Assembly (NCBI GenBank): GCA_960531495.1
Contig: OY482855.1
Location: forward strand, 4,670,639 to 4,734,638
Reading direction: 5' to 3'
DNA from: Zeus faber
Lineage: Eukaryota; Chordata; Actinopteri; Zeiformes; Zeidae
DNA length: 64,000 nucleotides
The translations under genes were made by a program, and so were the position numbers. The number at the start of each line of letters is the position of its first letter. Positions within the stretch are counted from its first letter, which is position 1. The notes beneath the pieces are model-generated. The model was not told the DNA's origin. It made no database searches and was given only the letters and a program-made list of their open reading frames with translations. Positions 12,141-24,029 of the stretch are shown in pieces.

Positions 12141-14092
12141 TAAAGAAAATATTACCATTCCAGCAGGAAAACAAATATCAGGGCCAGGAATAGACTTTAG
12201 ATTTTACTTCATACTTGGGAAGTAGTTTTATAGACTTTATTGGTCTGGTATACCATACATGTCGGCAACATGGAGGACAGTGGAAGGGGGGGACGGTCTC
12301 CTTGCTGCTTGGAGTCAACTATGTGGGGTCTCTAGTCAATCTGACTTGTCAAGCAATAGATTTTTGTAGTAGAGAAATCTGTACATTTATTTATAGGGTA
12401 TTTTTAAGCTATTAATGTTTTTTTAACAAATTTACAAGGATATATCCATTGCATCTTTTTCTTCATTTAATAATCGAACCACAAATATCTGATAACAAAA
12501 AAGAACCATAAAACACTTTATTACAGAAACAGATCAATGAATACACATTTATACATTGTGAAAATCTCTCTGCATCCTCCTCCTCTGGTTAATGGGACCA
12601 ACCCACCGCTGCCTTCCCTGTGCTCTCCTTCGGACCCACGGAGAAGAACCGGCACCGCATTCCTCCTGTTAAAAGCCGCAATGAATTTATAGATTATTAC
12701 TCATTCCAGTGATAAATGTGTTGTGTTCAAGCCAGAGTGTGAAATGCTGTGTGAAATATAAACAATGAACGCTAAACTCCCAAATTAATCCAACTACATT
12801 AATGAACACAAACCAAAGATTCACTTTAACCCATTAAAGGTCGATACATTCCACAATTTGTAGTTTCAGTAGAAAGTCTGGAGAAAGCTGCTTTCGGTAG
12901 TGCGTCATACTGTATATAAAATGAAGACTCGACAAACTGCGAGACGTATGCATGACGTGGAGCTTTTGGTGTGAATTGGGGGTAAGACATGCGTCTATGA
13001 TTATTTTATTTGTACCAGTCACAAAGCGCTTAAGGACCAGCGGTTGTCACGCATATCCATCCTCCTCCTCACCACCAAACTGGAAGTGGCTGAGATGTAG
13101 GTAGATATCGCTCTATATGCGACTAGTATCGCGGCTACTTAGCTGCATGAAAAGTCAAGCTCTGCAGTAGTCTTTAGTTGCTGCGCTGATCGGCAGAGGA
13201 CAAAAATTATCGCTATCATTCATGGGGTGTGCAGGTTTTCTTCGTGTTGTTCAGTCAGTTTGTTGTTGGAAACCACGAGTCCTGTTCTCTTGGCACTCTT
13301 CTTCAGGTTCGTCTCCGGTTAATTTAACATTACGTGCGCTCACATTACCAATTGTAATTACCATGAATTGTTGGTCCTGGCGATAATGGATTCAGGAAGG
13401 GAGCTTGAATCTTTTCTTTTCTTTTTTTTAAAGAGTAAATTTGAATAAAATGGCAAAATGGCGAGTCGTTCACAGAGCTTTATTATGCACTACCAACCAG
13501 ACACTGTAGCGAATTCCCCCCGATCCATAAAATGTTCTTCTTATTTCATATTTTTTGTTACATTATATTTATATTCTAGACCTTGTACATTTCAAAGCAT
13601 CCGTAGTCCAGTATGCAACCGTTGACAAGGTGATCAAGGTCCATCAAAAGTGGAATAATTCGAAACAGAAGTTTGAAATATTACTGGGTATTAATGTTTA
13701 AAATGAGAGTAAATCCCACTTATGACTGCTTTTGTTTATTATTTGTGAGCCCTAAACAACATAAGTATATGTCAGGCTTTTATTTGCCGTGGTAATAATT
13801 TTATTGATATGTACCTTTTTTGTGTGTGATTCTCTAGCCACGTTTCTAGGGGCTTTCATAAAAAGACAATGCGGCCAAATGCTTTGTTTGAATGTGGCTA
13901 CAGGGTCAGCTCTAGGGCAATTCAAACTGGGGACCGGGGGCTATTGGAGCTTTTTTTTTTGTTGTTGTTTCTTTTTTTTGACTGGCTCATTCACTTGACT
14001 CAGACATTGTTGCTCGTCATTCGTTTTTGTCCGAACGATGAACACACACTTTGGTTTACAAGCAAAGGTTCTTATTTTACACTTTTCTAATT
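12141..14092. other. Non-coding stretch upstream of fbxl16 coding sequence
   Basis: No coding exon is recognised. It should include 5' intron or promoter-distal DNA of fbxl16. A short sequence at about 12962-12985 is inverted relative to one at about 10833-10860 (see findings). Confidence 0.45.
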
Positions 14093-14210
14093 AATTAAAA
14101 GTGTCTTTATTTTGTATTATTATTTTTGATATTATTTTATTAAGGCCTCAAAATTAAAAGTGTCTTTATTTTGTATTATTATTTTTGATATTATTTTATT
14201 AAGGCCTCAA
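14093..14210 (+). repeat. Perfect 59-bp tandem duplication
   Basis: Two adjacent 59-base copies (14093-14151 and 14152-14210) of an AT-rich segment ending TTAAGGCCTCAA are identical base for base, which points to a recent duplication or an assembly artefact. Confidence 0.95.
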
Positions 14211-14794
14211 AATGTCTGCTACTGTAGCCTGTGGCTTACAATACTGCACAATACTGTGTACCATAAAAGAGAACGTCGTTGCTCGGGTCTGCTCATATCA
14301 ACACGATTCTCCATTGTAGGCAGTTCTGCTAAGAGAGCATCAAGGTTTGCAAATATTTATAATGAATAATGTCCTATTTAGGAACGTCCTTATTAGAAGT
14401 CTCTCTTACAAGATATAATGTAGCAGACAGATAACATAGGCCCATAGACTACAGGTGGGTAAGCTCACACAAAGCAGAGGCAGACGGTGGAAGGACAGTT
14501 AGGTTTATATAAAAAAGGAATATTATGTACCATTTCCAGACATGTCAGTGTTTTCTCACAGTGCCTGAATAAATATACATGATAACTATTCCTTTATTTA
14601 AAGTGCAATACATAATTAATACATCAAACAAACAAACAAATTCATAGCCATTAAAAACAGGGTTCTACTTTACTGCTATGTTACCTTTTGTTTCTCTTGT
14701 GGAACACTATCCTACCCTTCATCTTTTTGATTTACTGATTTGTTTTGCACTCTCTCTTCATCTGTCTGTTCACCCCAGGTTCCAAATGTTGAAC

Positions 14795-15514
14795 ATGTCC
14801 ACCCCCAGCGAGCTCAAGTCTCCCTGCGTGACTCGCAACGGTCTCGTCAAGCTGCCCCCCAGCCAACCCAACGGCCTGGGCAGCGCCAGCATCACTAAGG
14901 GCACTCCTGCCGCCAAGAACCGTCTGTGCCAGTCCTCCTCTGTGCCATCCATTCTCCCCCCTTCTCCTTCCTCTCTCCCCTACCACCACCACCACCACCA
15001 CCACCACCACTTGGACCCCCTCAACCCAGCGGGCATGCCCCACTCGGCGGCCTCCCTGCTGGTCCCTGACCTGGACCCAGGAATGCCCTTGGTGGGCCTA
15101 AAGCCGACCCTACGCCAGCTGCCTCCCCTCACACTCCCCAAGCCCCTGCTGCTGGAACGGCAGCTGGTCCTGGACGAGAAGCTCTTGAACCGCCTGCTCT
15201 GGTACTTCACCACGGCCGAGAAATGCATGCTGGCCCAGGTGTGCAAGATGTGGCGCAAGGTTCTGTACCAGCCCAAGTTTTGGGAGGGCGTGACCCCCAT
15301 CTTGCACGCCAAGGAGCTGTACGCCATGCTGCCCAGTGGAGAGAAGGAGTTTGTCAGCCTGCAGGCCTTCGCTCTGCGTGGGTTCCAGTCCTTCTGCCTG
15401 GTGGGCGTGTCAGACTTGGATATTTGTGAATTCATTGACAATTACCCGCTGTCCAAAAAGGGGGTCCGCTCCGTCAGCCTCAAGAGGTCCACCATCACGG
15501 ATGCGGGCCTTGAG
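14795..15514 (+). CDS. fbxl16: fbxl16 first coding exon: N-terminal region and F-box (residues 1-240)
   Basis: A CCCCAG acceptor ends at 14778 and the exon starts at 14779. Two in-frame ATGs lie at 14786 and 14795. The second is chosen because it has A at -3 and gives [11 protein letters not shown], aligned to the mammalian MSSP start. Residues 12-50 carry '[20 protein letters not shown]', a FBXL16-specific segment. A run of about nine CAC His codons follows (14984-15010), then a Pro/Leu-rich stretch. The F-box-like segment is about residues 123-165 ([11 protein letters not shown] to LYQPKFW). After it come '[18 protein letters not shown]' and the first LRR-like turns 'ITDAGLE'. The exon ends GAG at 15514 with donor GTGAGT, phase 0. 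Confidence 0.95.
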
Positions 15515-17321
15515 GTGAGTTGAGGGTGGTGGGGGGCAGGTGCTTGGAGGGTGGGATGCATTATCACCTTACCTATCAGCCACATCTCAGCCTAAGCCTT
15601 GTGGAATATAATCTCTGGACACCCAGTCCAAAATTCACATTGTTGATCAGCACTGGCAATGTTCTTTTCCACTTTGTTTCCTCACTGTATTGTCACAAAA
15701 TAGTAAATATTAAGCTATGAGTATGAGTACTGCTTAATGCTTGCAAATGTAAAATTTTTGTTTCATAGTTTGTAGTATATTAGCCTACTTGATTGATGAG
15801 GTTATGGTTACATGCTATATTTGGTAAAAGTGAAATTTAAACAATTTTGTAATACATTAGCATCAGGTCTAATACTAGCCCCCAAAGTATGGATAGAATT
15901 CTGTGTCACAATGGAAATGGAAAAAGATGAATAAAATACTACAATCCACAAATCTATATTAACAATTAATTTTTAAATGCTAAATAAAAAACAGACAGAA
16001 ATACCTCTCGATCCATTAAATTTGTATTGATTTTATTATATATTTGTAAATTGAGAGAGAATTTCTTCCATATAGAAACATCAGTGTTGGATGTGAAAAA
16101 GTGCTAGATGGGGATGTTTTAGATTATTTTTGATGCAACTATAATAATAACAATAACAACATGTCTAAAAATACAGGAAATCAATGTATCTTTTTAAATG
16201 TTTACCTGCGTATTTATTCATCATATCAATAGCTCGGTTCTTTGAAGCTTTTGAAGCGCTCAGAATGCTGCTCATACCTGCTGGTTTCCTATTCTGGGAT
16301 AAGTAGTTGGTTGCCATAGAGAAGGCTGATACTGTCAGCGGAAAAATCTATATATATTTTCCTACACCAGGGGTGTCGGCAAGTTTTACAGTTCCAGGGA
16401 TAAAAGCAGCACAGTTGCAATGACACTTAGTTGAAGTTTCATTATTTAAACCCCCGGTAAATAATGACTGGTATTCAAATACAAAACGGGCCTCTTATAA
16501 ATGCCGGGTGTGTGGTCTACATGAACAAATATAAGTCTGCTTCAAATAAAGACCAGGAAAAAAACTGATTGGAGTTGCGGTGTTGTTCCGGTGTGGAGCT
16601 CTGGTCCCAAATGAAGTGAAGAAAAACATTGTGTTTTTATTGAAGATGTATTTAATTTACTCCATTTCCTATAGCTGCGTAGCAGATTGCAGATCGCTTC
16701 TTGGGAAAATGCCCCACTATGAGTGCTCTCACTCTCAATTCCCCCGTCAGCTACAAACCACAAGTGCGACTTTTAGTGTAGCTACTAGCTCTCTTTTTTC
16801 ACCATACATGTGTTTGCATGGCATGACACCCAGATGGAAGTATGATTTAAAATCCATACTAAAATATGATCAAATATACTTATTAATCAGAGGGAATTAG
16901 TATAAGTTAGTATAATTAGTAAAAAAAATGTTATATAGTATAAGCCTGCTTCCAGTAATCGCCTGGGTACCCTCTGTAGTTGAGGTAAATAAAGGCCCCG
17001 GTCACTATTTGAGGAAATATGGTAAGTATAAAAAAAGTATTAAATTGTATTCATTACTTCATACGTATTACTTATTATGTATTCTCAACATTATTCTCGA
17101 TCATGTGAATTTGATTCTACCTTCTTTAGGACTTCAGTACTGCTGAAGGTTCTCAATTTTTCCATGTCTGTGCGTAGAAAAATAGAGCTCTGCAAGCTTT
17201 TCAGGGGAACGGGAACCAAGATTCAAGATTTGAATGGAGTTGGTAATACTATAAAAACGCAAACTACACGAGAATTGCCCAGTACAGTGACTGCCATTTT
17301 CAAGTACTAGTAACCAGTTCA

Positions 17322-17640
17322 CTTAAATGGGACCTATTATGAAAAACTCTAAAAACTTTTTCAGTGCTTGTGCCCATTCATTTGGGTCTCTGATGGGCCC
17401 GCTATCAAACAACCTGTTAAATAAGAAAACCCAGTGAGTTTCTTGTGAGCTGCCTACTTCATAAAACCTGATGAAACAAGCCGCTCAGATCTTTGTCTCG
17501 TTCCTACGTCACATTGAGACACATTAGAATTAGAACTGCCACCATCTGAGTAACTCCACCCACGGCTTGACAACTGCCACGCGCAGCGGGGAACTGCTCT
17601 GTTGGCATCACAGACCAGCACAAATCTTTAAAAAGAAATA
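17322..17640 (+). repeat. Teleost dispersed repeat starting TTAAATGGGACCTATTATG
   Basis: The 'GGGACCTATTATG' start followed by 'GGGTCTCTGATGGGCCC' and 'ACTCCACCCACGG' is a pattern I recognise from common fish repeats, probably a DNA transposon with a TTAA target. Another end of the family, inverted, is near 9785. The far boundary is approximate. Confidence 0.5.
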
Positions 17641-18619
17641 GGAATTAATACTAACTATCAAAACTGCAGATGAGGGAAATTTAAGTATTTAATAAATAAT
17701 TGTTCTCGATTCTAGATATATTTATTTTTATTCTAGATACATTTTTTTATTGTATATATATTTATTATCGTATTTATTTTTTTTATATGTATTGTGTGTT
17801 GTAGATGTATTTATTTGATATTATTTTATTTTCCGACATTTACTAATTGAACGGAACAAAAAAGCCCTGTGCGGTGTCCCCCACAAGCTTGAAGAACAGC
17901 AACAAAGGTCGGAACAAACTTAAATTATAAAGTGGGAAGTGTGAAGATTCAGCAACTGGATTGCTTATTAACAAATACAAATGTACACATTTGTTCAGAA
18001 ACAGAGTTTGGTGGACTGCTAAGTTGAAATCAGTGAATGTTTATGTACGTCATACATCATCTCACAGAACTGAGGCAATAAATTCCGGAGCGGCCATGGG
18101 GAGCGGCAGCATTTTCATTTAAAGCAACACACACACTGAAACAGAGCGTCATGAACAGGAGGGATATAGAGGCATGTTGGCTACAATGCATAATCTGAGT
18201 GGTATTTTCAGTAACACACTTCAAAGACATGTTTTGGGGACCTTGGAGACCTTTATTAACTTATTTAAAAGGAGCCCTTTAAAAACTCACTGCTTACTTA
18301 TAGTACTTGCTTACCCTTGCTACTTTTGTTTTCTAAAAGAAAAAGACAGTGACGATCGCATGTCGAAATTATGTATCAAACCAAGCAGTCACACATTCAG
18401 CACAATCTCCACCTAATTTAGTTCCTGTACTTTGGTGGAAAAGCAGTTATAGCCTCAACATCAACAAGCGTAACTGTTACATTTGGAATCATTTTATTTG
18501 CTCAATTTTATCCAGATTCAGGTTCCCAGCATTTGGCTTACATTCAATTTGTGCTGTGGCTATGCAATGATTACTGCAGCTTCTCACTGTGCATAAATGA
18601 AGTTCTGACTGACAACTCT

Positions 18620-18960
18620 TAGATTTAATTTGAAATGATCTTTATTCAGTTGGCATTGTTCGAGTTTTGGCGTCTGGGCTGCTCATTACTCCCGGCGAGT
18701 TGTACAGCAAACATAGGCATAGTTAATGAGCTAGAAATATTAGAGTGATGAGCACGAATCCCCCCGTTGGATAGAAGAGTGTAGCCCAACAGGTGGATGC
18801 AGGGGAGGTGGAGGGAGCGCGGCAGCGAAGCAAGCAAGCAGGCAGCGAAGCAGGAAGCAAAGCAGGTGGGGCAGGAGGGATTGGCAGCTTAAATAGCATG
18901 TGGCGCCGTCGAGTTGTCTGATAGAACTAGCTCCACAAGCTACGCTTCACTCCAATGGGC
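18620..18960 (+). repeat. Dispersed repeat family R1, most complete copy in the window
   Basis: Shares with 58455-58516 the block 'GAGTTTTGGCGTCTGGGCT', and with 59939-60205 and 55465-55705 the blocks 'GAGTGATGAG', 'CAACAGGTGGATGCAGGGG' and 'GTTGTCTGATAGAACTAG'. Copies differ by roughly a fifth of positions by eye and all lie on the + strand. No coding capacity or terminal repeats are evident, so the class is unknown. Confidence 0.75.
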
Positions 18961-19318
18961 GAAACGTTCAACCCTTTAAGGAAACTCACTGGAAGTAAAG
19001 CGTTCCGCCAGGTTGTGCAACAGCTATAAATGATGGGAACAAACATTTTTACAAGGCCTGGATTGAAAGATGGCAAACCTATCCTTTAATACAAACTCAA
19101 TAACTTTTTCTTTGTACAGTATTTTCACGATTAAATTCAAAGCTTAAAGGAGAATAATATAATGAGAATAATGATACATTGCAGTTGACTTCAATGTAAA
19201 GTGCTGGCACGGTTGTTGTTTAGCTATATTTATCTATATATATATATATATTGTGTCTTGGAATTCTTGAGTCTTTAGTCTTATAGTTTTTGATCCTGTT
19301 GTTTCTCCAAACCCACAG

Positions 19319-19561
19319 GTCATGCTAGAGCAAATGCAGGGCCTGATGCACCTGGAGCTCTCAGGCTGCAATGACTTCACAGAGGCGGGCCTATGGTCCA
19401 GCCTCAATGCGCGGCTCACCTCGCTAAGCGTTAGCGACTGCATCAATGTGGCAGACGACGCCATTGCGGCCATCTCCCAGCTTCTGCCCAACCTCTCCGA
19501 GCTCAGCCTGCAAGCCTATCACGTCACGGACACCGCCATGGCGTACTTTACCGCCAAACAG
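19319..19561 (+). CDS. fbxl16: fbxl16 coding exon 2 (residues 241-321), LRR region
   Basis: Bounded by acceptor ACCCACAG and donor GTGGGG, 81 codons, phase 0 at both ends. Encodes leucine-rich repeats with '[19 protein letters not shown]', '[14 protein letters not shown]' and '[16 protein letters not shown]', nearly identical to the mammalian protein as remembered. The repeats are the cysteine-containing type usual for FBXL proteins and should form the curved binding surface. Confidence 0.96.
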
Positions 19562-20610
19562 GTGGGGGACCGGCTGGGGGACAGGTTGCCCCTGAATTGG
19601 GGATCTAGGTAGTGGAGACACTGGATCATGCATAAGTTATCCCACAAAACACACAAAGGGAGAGTCGAAATTATTACATAATTGTTCTGAATGACAATTT
19701 TTAGATCAGATCCTTTTTTGACAAAAAAGCAGGCTCTTTTGTCGAGCAATGCTTTTTAAAGACTTGTACATCTGTCTGGGATTCATAAAACATTGCGTTT
19801 TTCCACTATAGACAATACCATTATTTTAGCTACTGTTCATGCTAATCAGTACACATAGGATTTCCATTTTCACAGCAGATGTTCTTACGATGTGAGGGAC
19901 GCTGAATCTCTCAGCTTTGTTGGTGCTTTTCAATTTGCGCCTTTGAACAATACATTCAGTGTTATCAAAATCATTGGGCCTGCCACAAATTTTTTGGTTG
20001 GATTAAGTTAAAGTTCATTTATATAGTGCTTTAAAAAACCAAAGTGCTTTGCAACAGTGGTTGAAGAGATGCATAAATTGTTTCAGCACACACATTTTCT
20101 TACATAGCAAGATATATGTATATTGTAAATACTGATAAATTGTAGCACAATTTCCATTTGAAACAATGCAAATACCAAAAAACTGAGGAAGAGGTAAATC
20201 ACAGTTGTATGCAAGGGAGTAAAAGTATGTTTTAAGAAGATTTTTGGAAACTGCAAATTAATCAGACGATTTTATTTTATAAGGCAGAATCCGAGCTGAA
20301 AAAGGCTGGACTTGATAACTGAGTTGATTTACTTCTCAAACTAAAGAGAGCCATCAAGAATCACACCCAGATTTTTACGTGAGACCTGGTCAGAGGAGTA
20401 AAATGTAATTCTTATTTTGGTTTATTTAGAGAAAATTATGAACCATCCTGCATTTGTCTTGTAAGCAGTCAATCCGTTTTCTTATTTCAACCAGGCTTAT
20501 GGATTTGAGTGGGGGATATATTGGTGAGTATCATCTGGATAACAGTGAAAAAAAAAAATTATAAAAAAAATTATAGTTATAATGCTAAATAATTTTCCTG
20601 AGTGGAAGGA

Positions 20611-20654
<44 letters not shown>

Positions 20655-21313
20655 TCTCCCTATATTATAGGGAGAACAATATTGGGCCCAAGATTGAGCC
20701 CTCGGGGATCCCCAGATTAAATTCTTGTGGGAGTGGAAGATGAGTCGCAGTGACAAGTTTCTCCTCCGGTTCAAGGCCACCATTTCATCCCTTTATTTTA
20801 TCCACATAACATGTTTTTTGAAAGTCAGGGTGGCTTTTTTGGTATTTTAGATGATCTCATAATTTTATATTATGACTATTATGTGTGTTTTATGATTATT
20901 ATAATGTGATTAACACATTCTTAAACTGACTTTCTATAAAGTAACTTCAAAGACAACCATAAAAGGTTATCACCATTGGCTGTGCACTTCTCAGCATCCA
21001 TTGGGATCTTGTATCTTGTTCTTGACCTGACATAGTAAATACCTTAACCTATCAATTTCTGACCTGATACCAAAACTTTACCTCCTCTAACCTTATATCT
21101 AACCTTGACCATCTCTATTCTGATGCCTAACAGACTCAATAACAATACTGCAACAAACGGTCAGTTGATACAGTTAAGTATTCAAGTATTCAAGTTGATA
21201 CTTAGTTATGTATCAAGTGTCGACATATTGTCGTAGTTATGGTCATAGTTCATACTGCATTGAGTAAAATTCAAATTATAGCATTTCTCACATAATGCTG
21301 TCCGACCCCTCAG
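19562..21313 (+). other. fbxl16 intron with TA repeat and degenerate repeat-like DNA
   Basis: Intron of 1.75 kb. It contains (TA)n at about 20609-20656 and a stretch at 20000-20720 that looks like a decayed dispersed fish repeat ('TATATAGTGCTTT', 'CCTCGGGGATCCCC'). No exon seen. Confidence 0.7.
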
Positions 21314-21579
21314 GGCTACACCACCCACACACTGCGGCTTCACTCCTGCTGGGAGATCACCAACCATGGCGTGGTCAACATGGTGCACAGTCTCCCCAAT
21401 CTGACGGCCCTTAGTCTTTCCGGCTGCTCCAAGATCACGGACGATGGAGTGGAGCTGGTGGCTGAGAACCTGCGCAAGCTCCGCAGCCTGGACCTGTCCT
21501 GGTGTCCCCGCATTACGGACATGGCCCTTGAGTACATCGCCTGTGACCTCCACAAACTGGAGGAGCTGGTCCTCGACAG
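21314..21579 (+). CDS. fbxl16: fbxl16 coding exon 3 (residues 322-410), LRR region
   Basis: Acceptor CCCTCAG and donor GTGTGT. Its 266 bases end two bases into an Arg codon that is completed by the next exon. Encodes '[18 protein letters not shown]', '[19 protein letters not shown]', '[19 protein letters not shown]' and 'LEELVLDRC', which are four consecutive LRRs. Confidence 0.96.
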
Positions 21580-21810
21580 GTGTGTGATATAATTTCTGAT
21601 TACAGCAGATAATTGCGTTGCGTTTTTTGCCATGTCCATAACATACATGTGATATCATCTTTATCTGGGGTTCCAAACTTTTTCATGAAATGACCCCTTT
21701 GGCAGCTGAAGTGAAGTGGGGAAAAAAATGTGCCGGTACTCCATTCACATGTTGGCGGAGGGGGGGGGCTATTTAAGCCGGAGATCGCAGCTCGAGTCAG
21801 AGCCCAGCCC

Positions 21811-22362
21811 AGGAGCAGATGGAGGTGTGTCATGACAGGGGCTACTCTCTTGAGTGTGTGTGGGGATGGGGGTTTTACCTGTTGCTCGTTAGACCAACCA
21901 ACGAGCCACATGTATGCAGCCACTCTGATCCCAATTAGCTCGATCAAGGTCAGGTGTGGCTGCTCAAACCATACCATCCCCACACCACATACCCCCGACA
22001 CCAAACCGAGGCTAATGACATGGCCGACCTGTTGTGGGGGCTGCTTTGAAGGGTGGCCTGGTTGCTGGGCTGCTGGATGGTCCCGGCAGTGGCTGCAGGG
22101 CGTCTTTGGACTCTGCGTCCCTTCCTCGTGCCATAGAGTCCCTATTCAGGTGCCAGTGTGGCAGTTTCACCTACCATGTGCCACCCAAGTGTCTCTCAGG
22201 AGCGGGTGGAGGTGTGTCATGACAGGGGCTTTTCTCCCGAGTGTGTGTGAGGTTGGGGGTTTTACCTGTTGCTGGTTAGACCAACCAATGATCCACTCTG
22301 ATCCCAATTACCTTGATCCAGGTCAGGTGTGGCGGCTCAAACCACACCCTCCCCACACCACA
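21811..22362 (+). repeat. Imperfect direct duplication, about 170 bp, two copies 387 bp apart
   Basis: 'GGAGGTGTGTCATGACAGGGGCT' region at 21818 recurs at 22205, and each copy then carries 'GGGGGTTTTACCTGTTGCT', 'TTAGACCAACCAA', 'CTGATCCCAATTA' and 'GGTCAGGTGTGGC'. The two blocks flank about 200 bp of GC-rich DNA, a layout that could be the remains of a short LTR element or a simple segmental duplication. It creates the chance open frame 21730-22374. Confidence 0.75.
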
Positions 22363-23071
22363 ATGTCAACTTGATCATTTCACTTGAGAGAGCATTTTAC
22401 AATATGTCCACTTGATTTGTCCACTTGAGAGGGCAGAACAGAGTAAGGGCAGCTTGGGAGAAGTGCTGGTATGCAAGAGAAAGTCACGGTACGTCAAAGA
22501 GTAAAACGTAGAAGTGCCACTACTGCGTACCGGTGAGTACCGTCCCACTTCAAACACTGCTTGGCAGACTAGGATCTGGTTGAATAATTTGAAAAGACAA
22601 TTATTGAGGAAAATGTACTCAAAGTAGTCTCCATTTAAATAAATAAATAGAGAAATTTAAGTCATGAAATGTGAATTTAGTTACAGAAAATAAAAATGAC
22701 ACAGGCGTAATTTCAAAGTCTGTCAATTTTCTTCATTATATCCACGACACTCAATAACAAATCTCTTACTTGAAATGCACAATTTTAGGTGATAAAACAA
22801 AATATTTTGATTGTACAAAAAACATAGGTTTTTGTGTGTGTGGGGGGGGGACTGAAAATGTGTCCCATTACACATGGTTACACACAGGGCTTTTTGGTTT
22901 TATTCAGTTAGTGAATGGAGAAAATGCATTGTTAGGAATATACAGTATATATAATATACTAATAATTATAAGGGGGGGGGGTCCGGCCCCCATAATTCAA
23001 ACTATGCCAGTGTGCAATGCTGATGAGAATCAGTAATTGATCAAAGCATATTTTATGTGTTTTTTTTTAAG

Positions 23072-23156
23072 ATGTGTGCGGATCACAGATACAGGCCTGG
23101 GCTACCTGTCCACCATGTCCTCTCTAAGAAGCCTGTACTTGCGCTGGTGCTGTCAG
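23072..23156 (+). CDS. fbxl16: fbxl16 coding exon 4 (residues 410-438), LRR
   Basis: The acceptor TTTTTTTTAAG precedes 23072. The donor GTAATG follows 23156. The 85 bases complete the split Arg codon and encode '[20 protein letters not shown]' then 'YLRWCCQ'. Phase 0 at its end. Confidence 0.95.
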
Positions 23157-23869
23157 GTAATGTGCACACATGCAGATATACCTGCAGACACAAACATAAA
23201 TGCATACATACATGCATAAATACACAAGACATGTGTGCATGATGTAGAAGTTTTAGAATTTGTGTCATAGGGAGACATTGGAAATTGTTACCTGGCTTGC
23301 TCACTTAACTGTGTTTTTTTTAACATAACAGCTTTTCTAACGTACTATTTAACTTTCCTGAGACAGTAGTCAGTTTCACTGTTCTTTTCAAATATTCTTT
23401 GATGTTTTGGCAGGACTTTGAATGTAAGGGAATGGAATGTAAAGTAACCTTCAGGGAAAACACCAAAGTCACTGAATTAGAAATCGCTGTCCAATGACCT
23501 CTGCTAGAAATGCATTTTTGTTGCATTTTGTCAACCACGCTGCAATGTCTAATTTTTTTAACAAAATAGTCAGGGGGCTACAGTGGCCTACAGGGGCTAT
23601 AGTGGCCTTGGTATTCGTGTTTTTGCGAGACCGCTCATAGGGGTGAATTCACAAAAGGATTGCACAGCCTTTGCCGCCACTAATCCTGCGCAAATAACAC
23701 ACAAAGCAAGCGTGTTATTCACAAAGCATCTGCAAACGGTGAAATGCACCGCTAACTTGTTTACCCTTATTATAGAACCCAGAATCGCGATTGTGGCGCA
23801 TCCCCTTGCGGCCGCCTGCGCAAGCACCGCATGTCGATTACGCACATTTGAGTATTTTTCGAGCTTATA

Positions 23870-23978
23870 GAGCTTGTGCGTAATCACCGGGTGTCATGAC
23901 ATTTCACTGCATATATGTACAACCGTATGTGTATGTATGTGACAAATAATCTCTTGAACTTGAACTTGAACTTGAACT
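23870..23978 (+). mobile_element. Solo LINE 3' tail, CR1/L2-like
   Basis: Matches the end of the neighbouring LINE: 'GCGTAATCACCGGGTGTCA', 'CATTTCACTGCATATATG', 'GTGACAAATAA', and a perfect hexamer tail (CTTGAA) of four units. It sits about 50 bp upstream of the larger LINE copy in the same orientation. Confidence 0.8.
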
Positions 23979-24029
23979 GCGCTGCTAAGCTAATTTTGCA
24001 GGTAATTAAATAAGGTAATATGCATACAT

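Larger units (their letters stand above)
15515..19318 (+). other. fbxl16 intron with interspersed repeats
   Basis: Phase-0 intron of 3.8 kb. Recognisable contents are the repeats at 17322-17640 and 18620-18960, a 'ACCAGGGGTGTCGG' hAT-like edge at 16373, and a short TA run at 19232-19250. No alternative exon is supported. Confidence 0.8.

Noticed and set aside
14732-15441. Antisense frames over the first fbxl16 coding exon, one with a poly-Trp run
   Set aside because: Shadow of the real exon; the Trp run is the reverse of the CAC His codons.
21730-22374. 214-codon open frame with internal similarity
   Set aside because: Explained by the duplicated blocks within an fbxl16 intron; no splice signals or family match.
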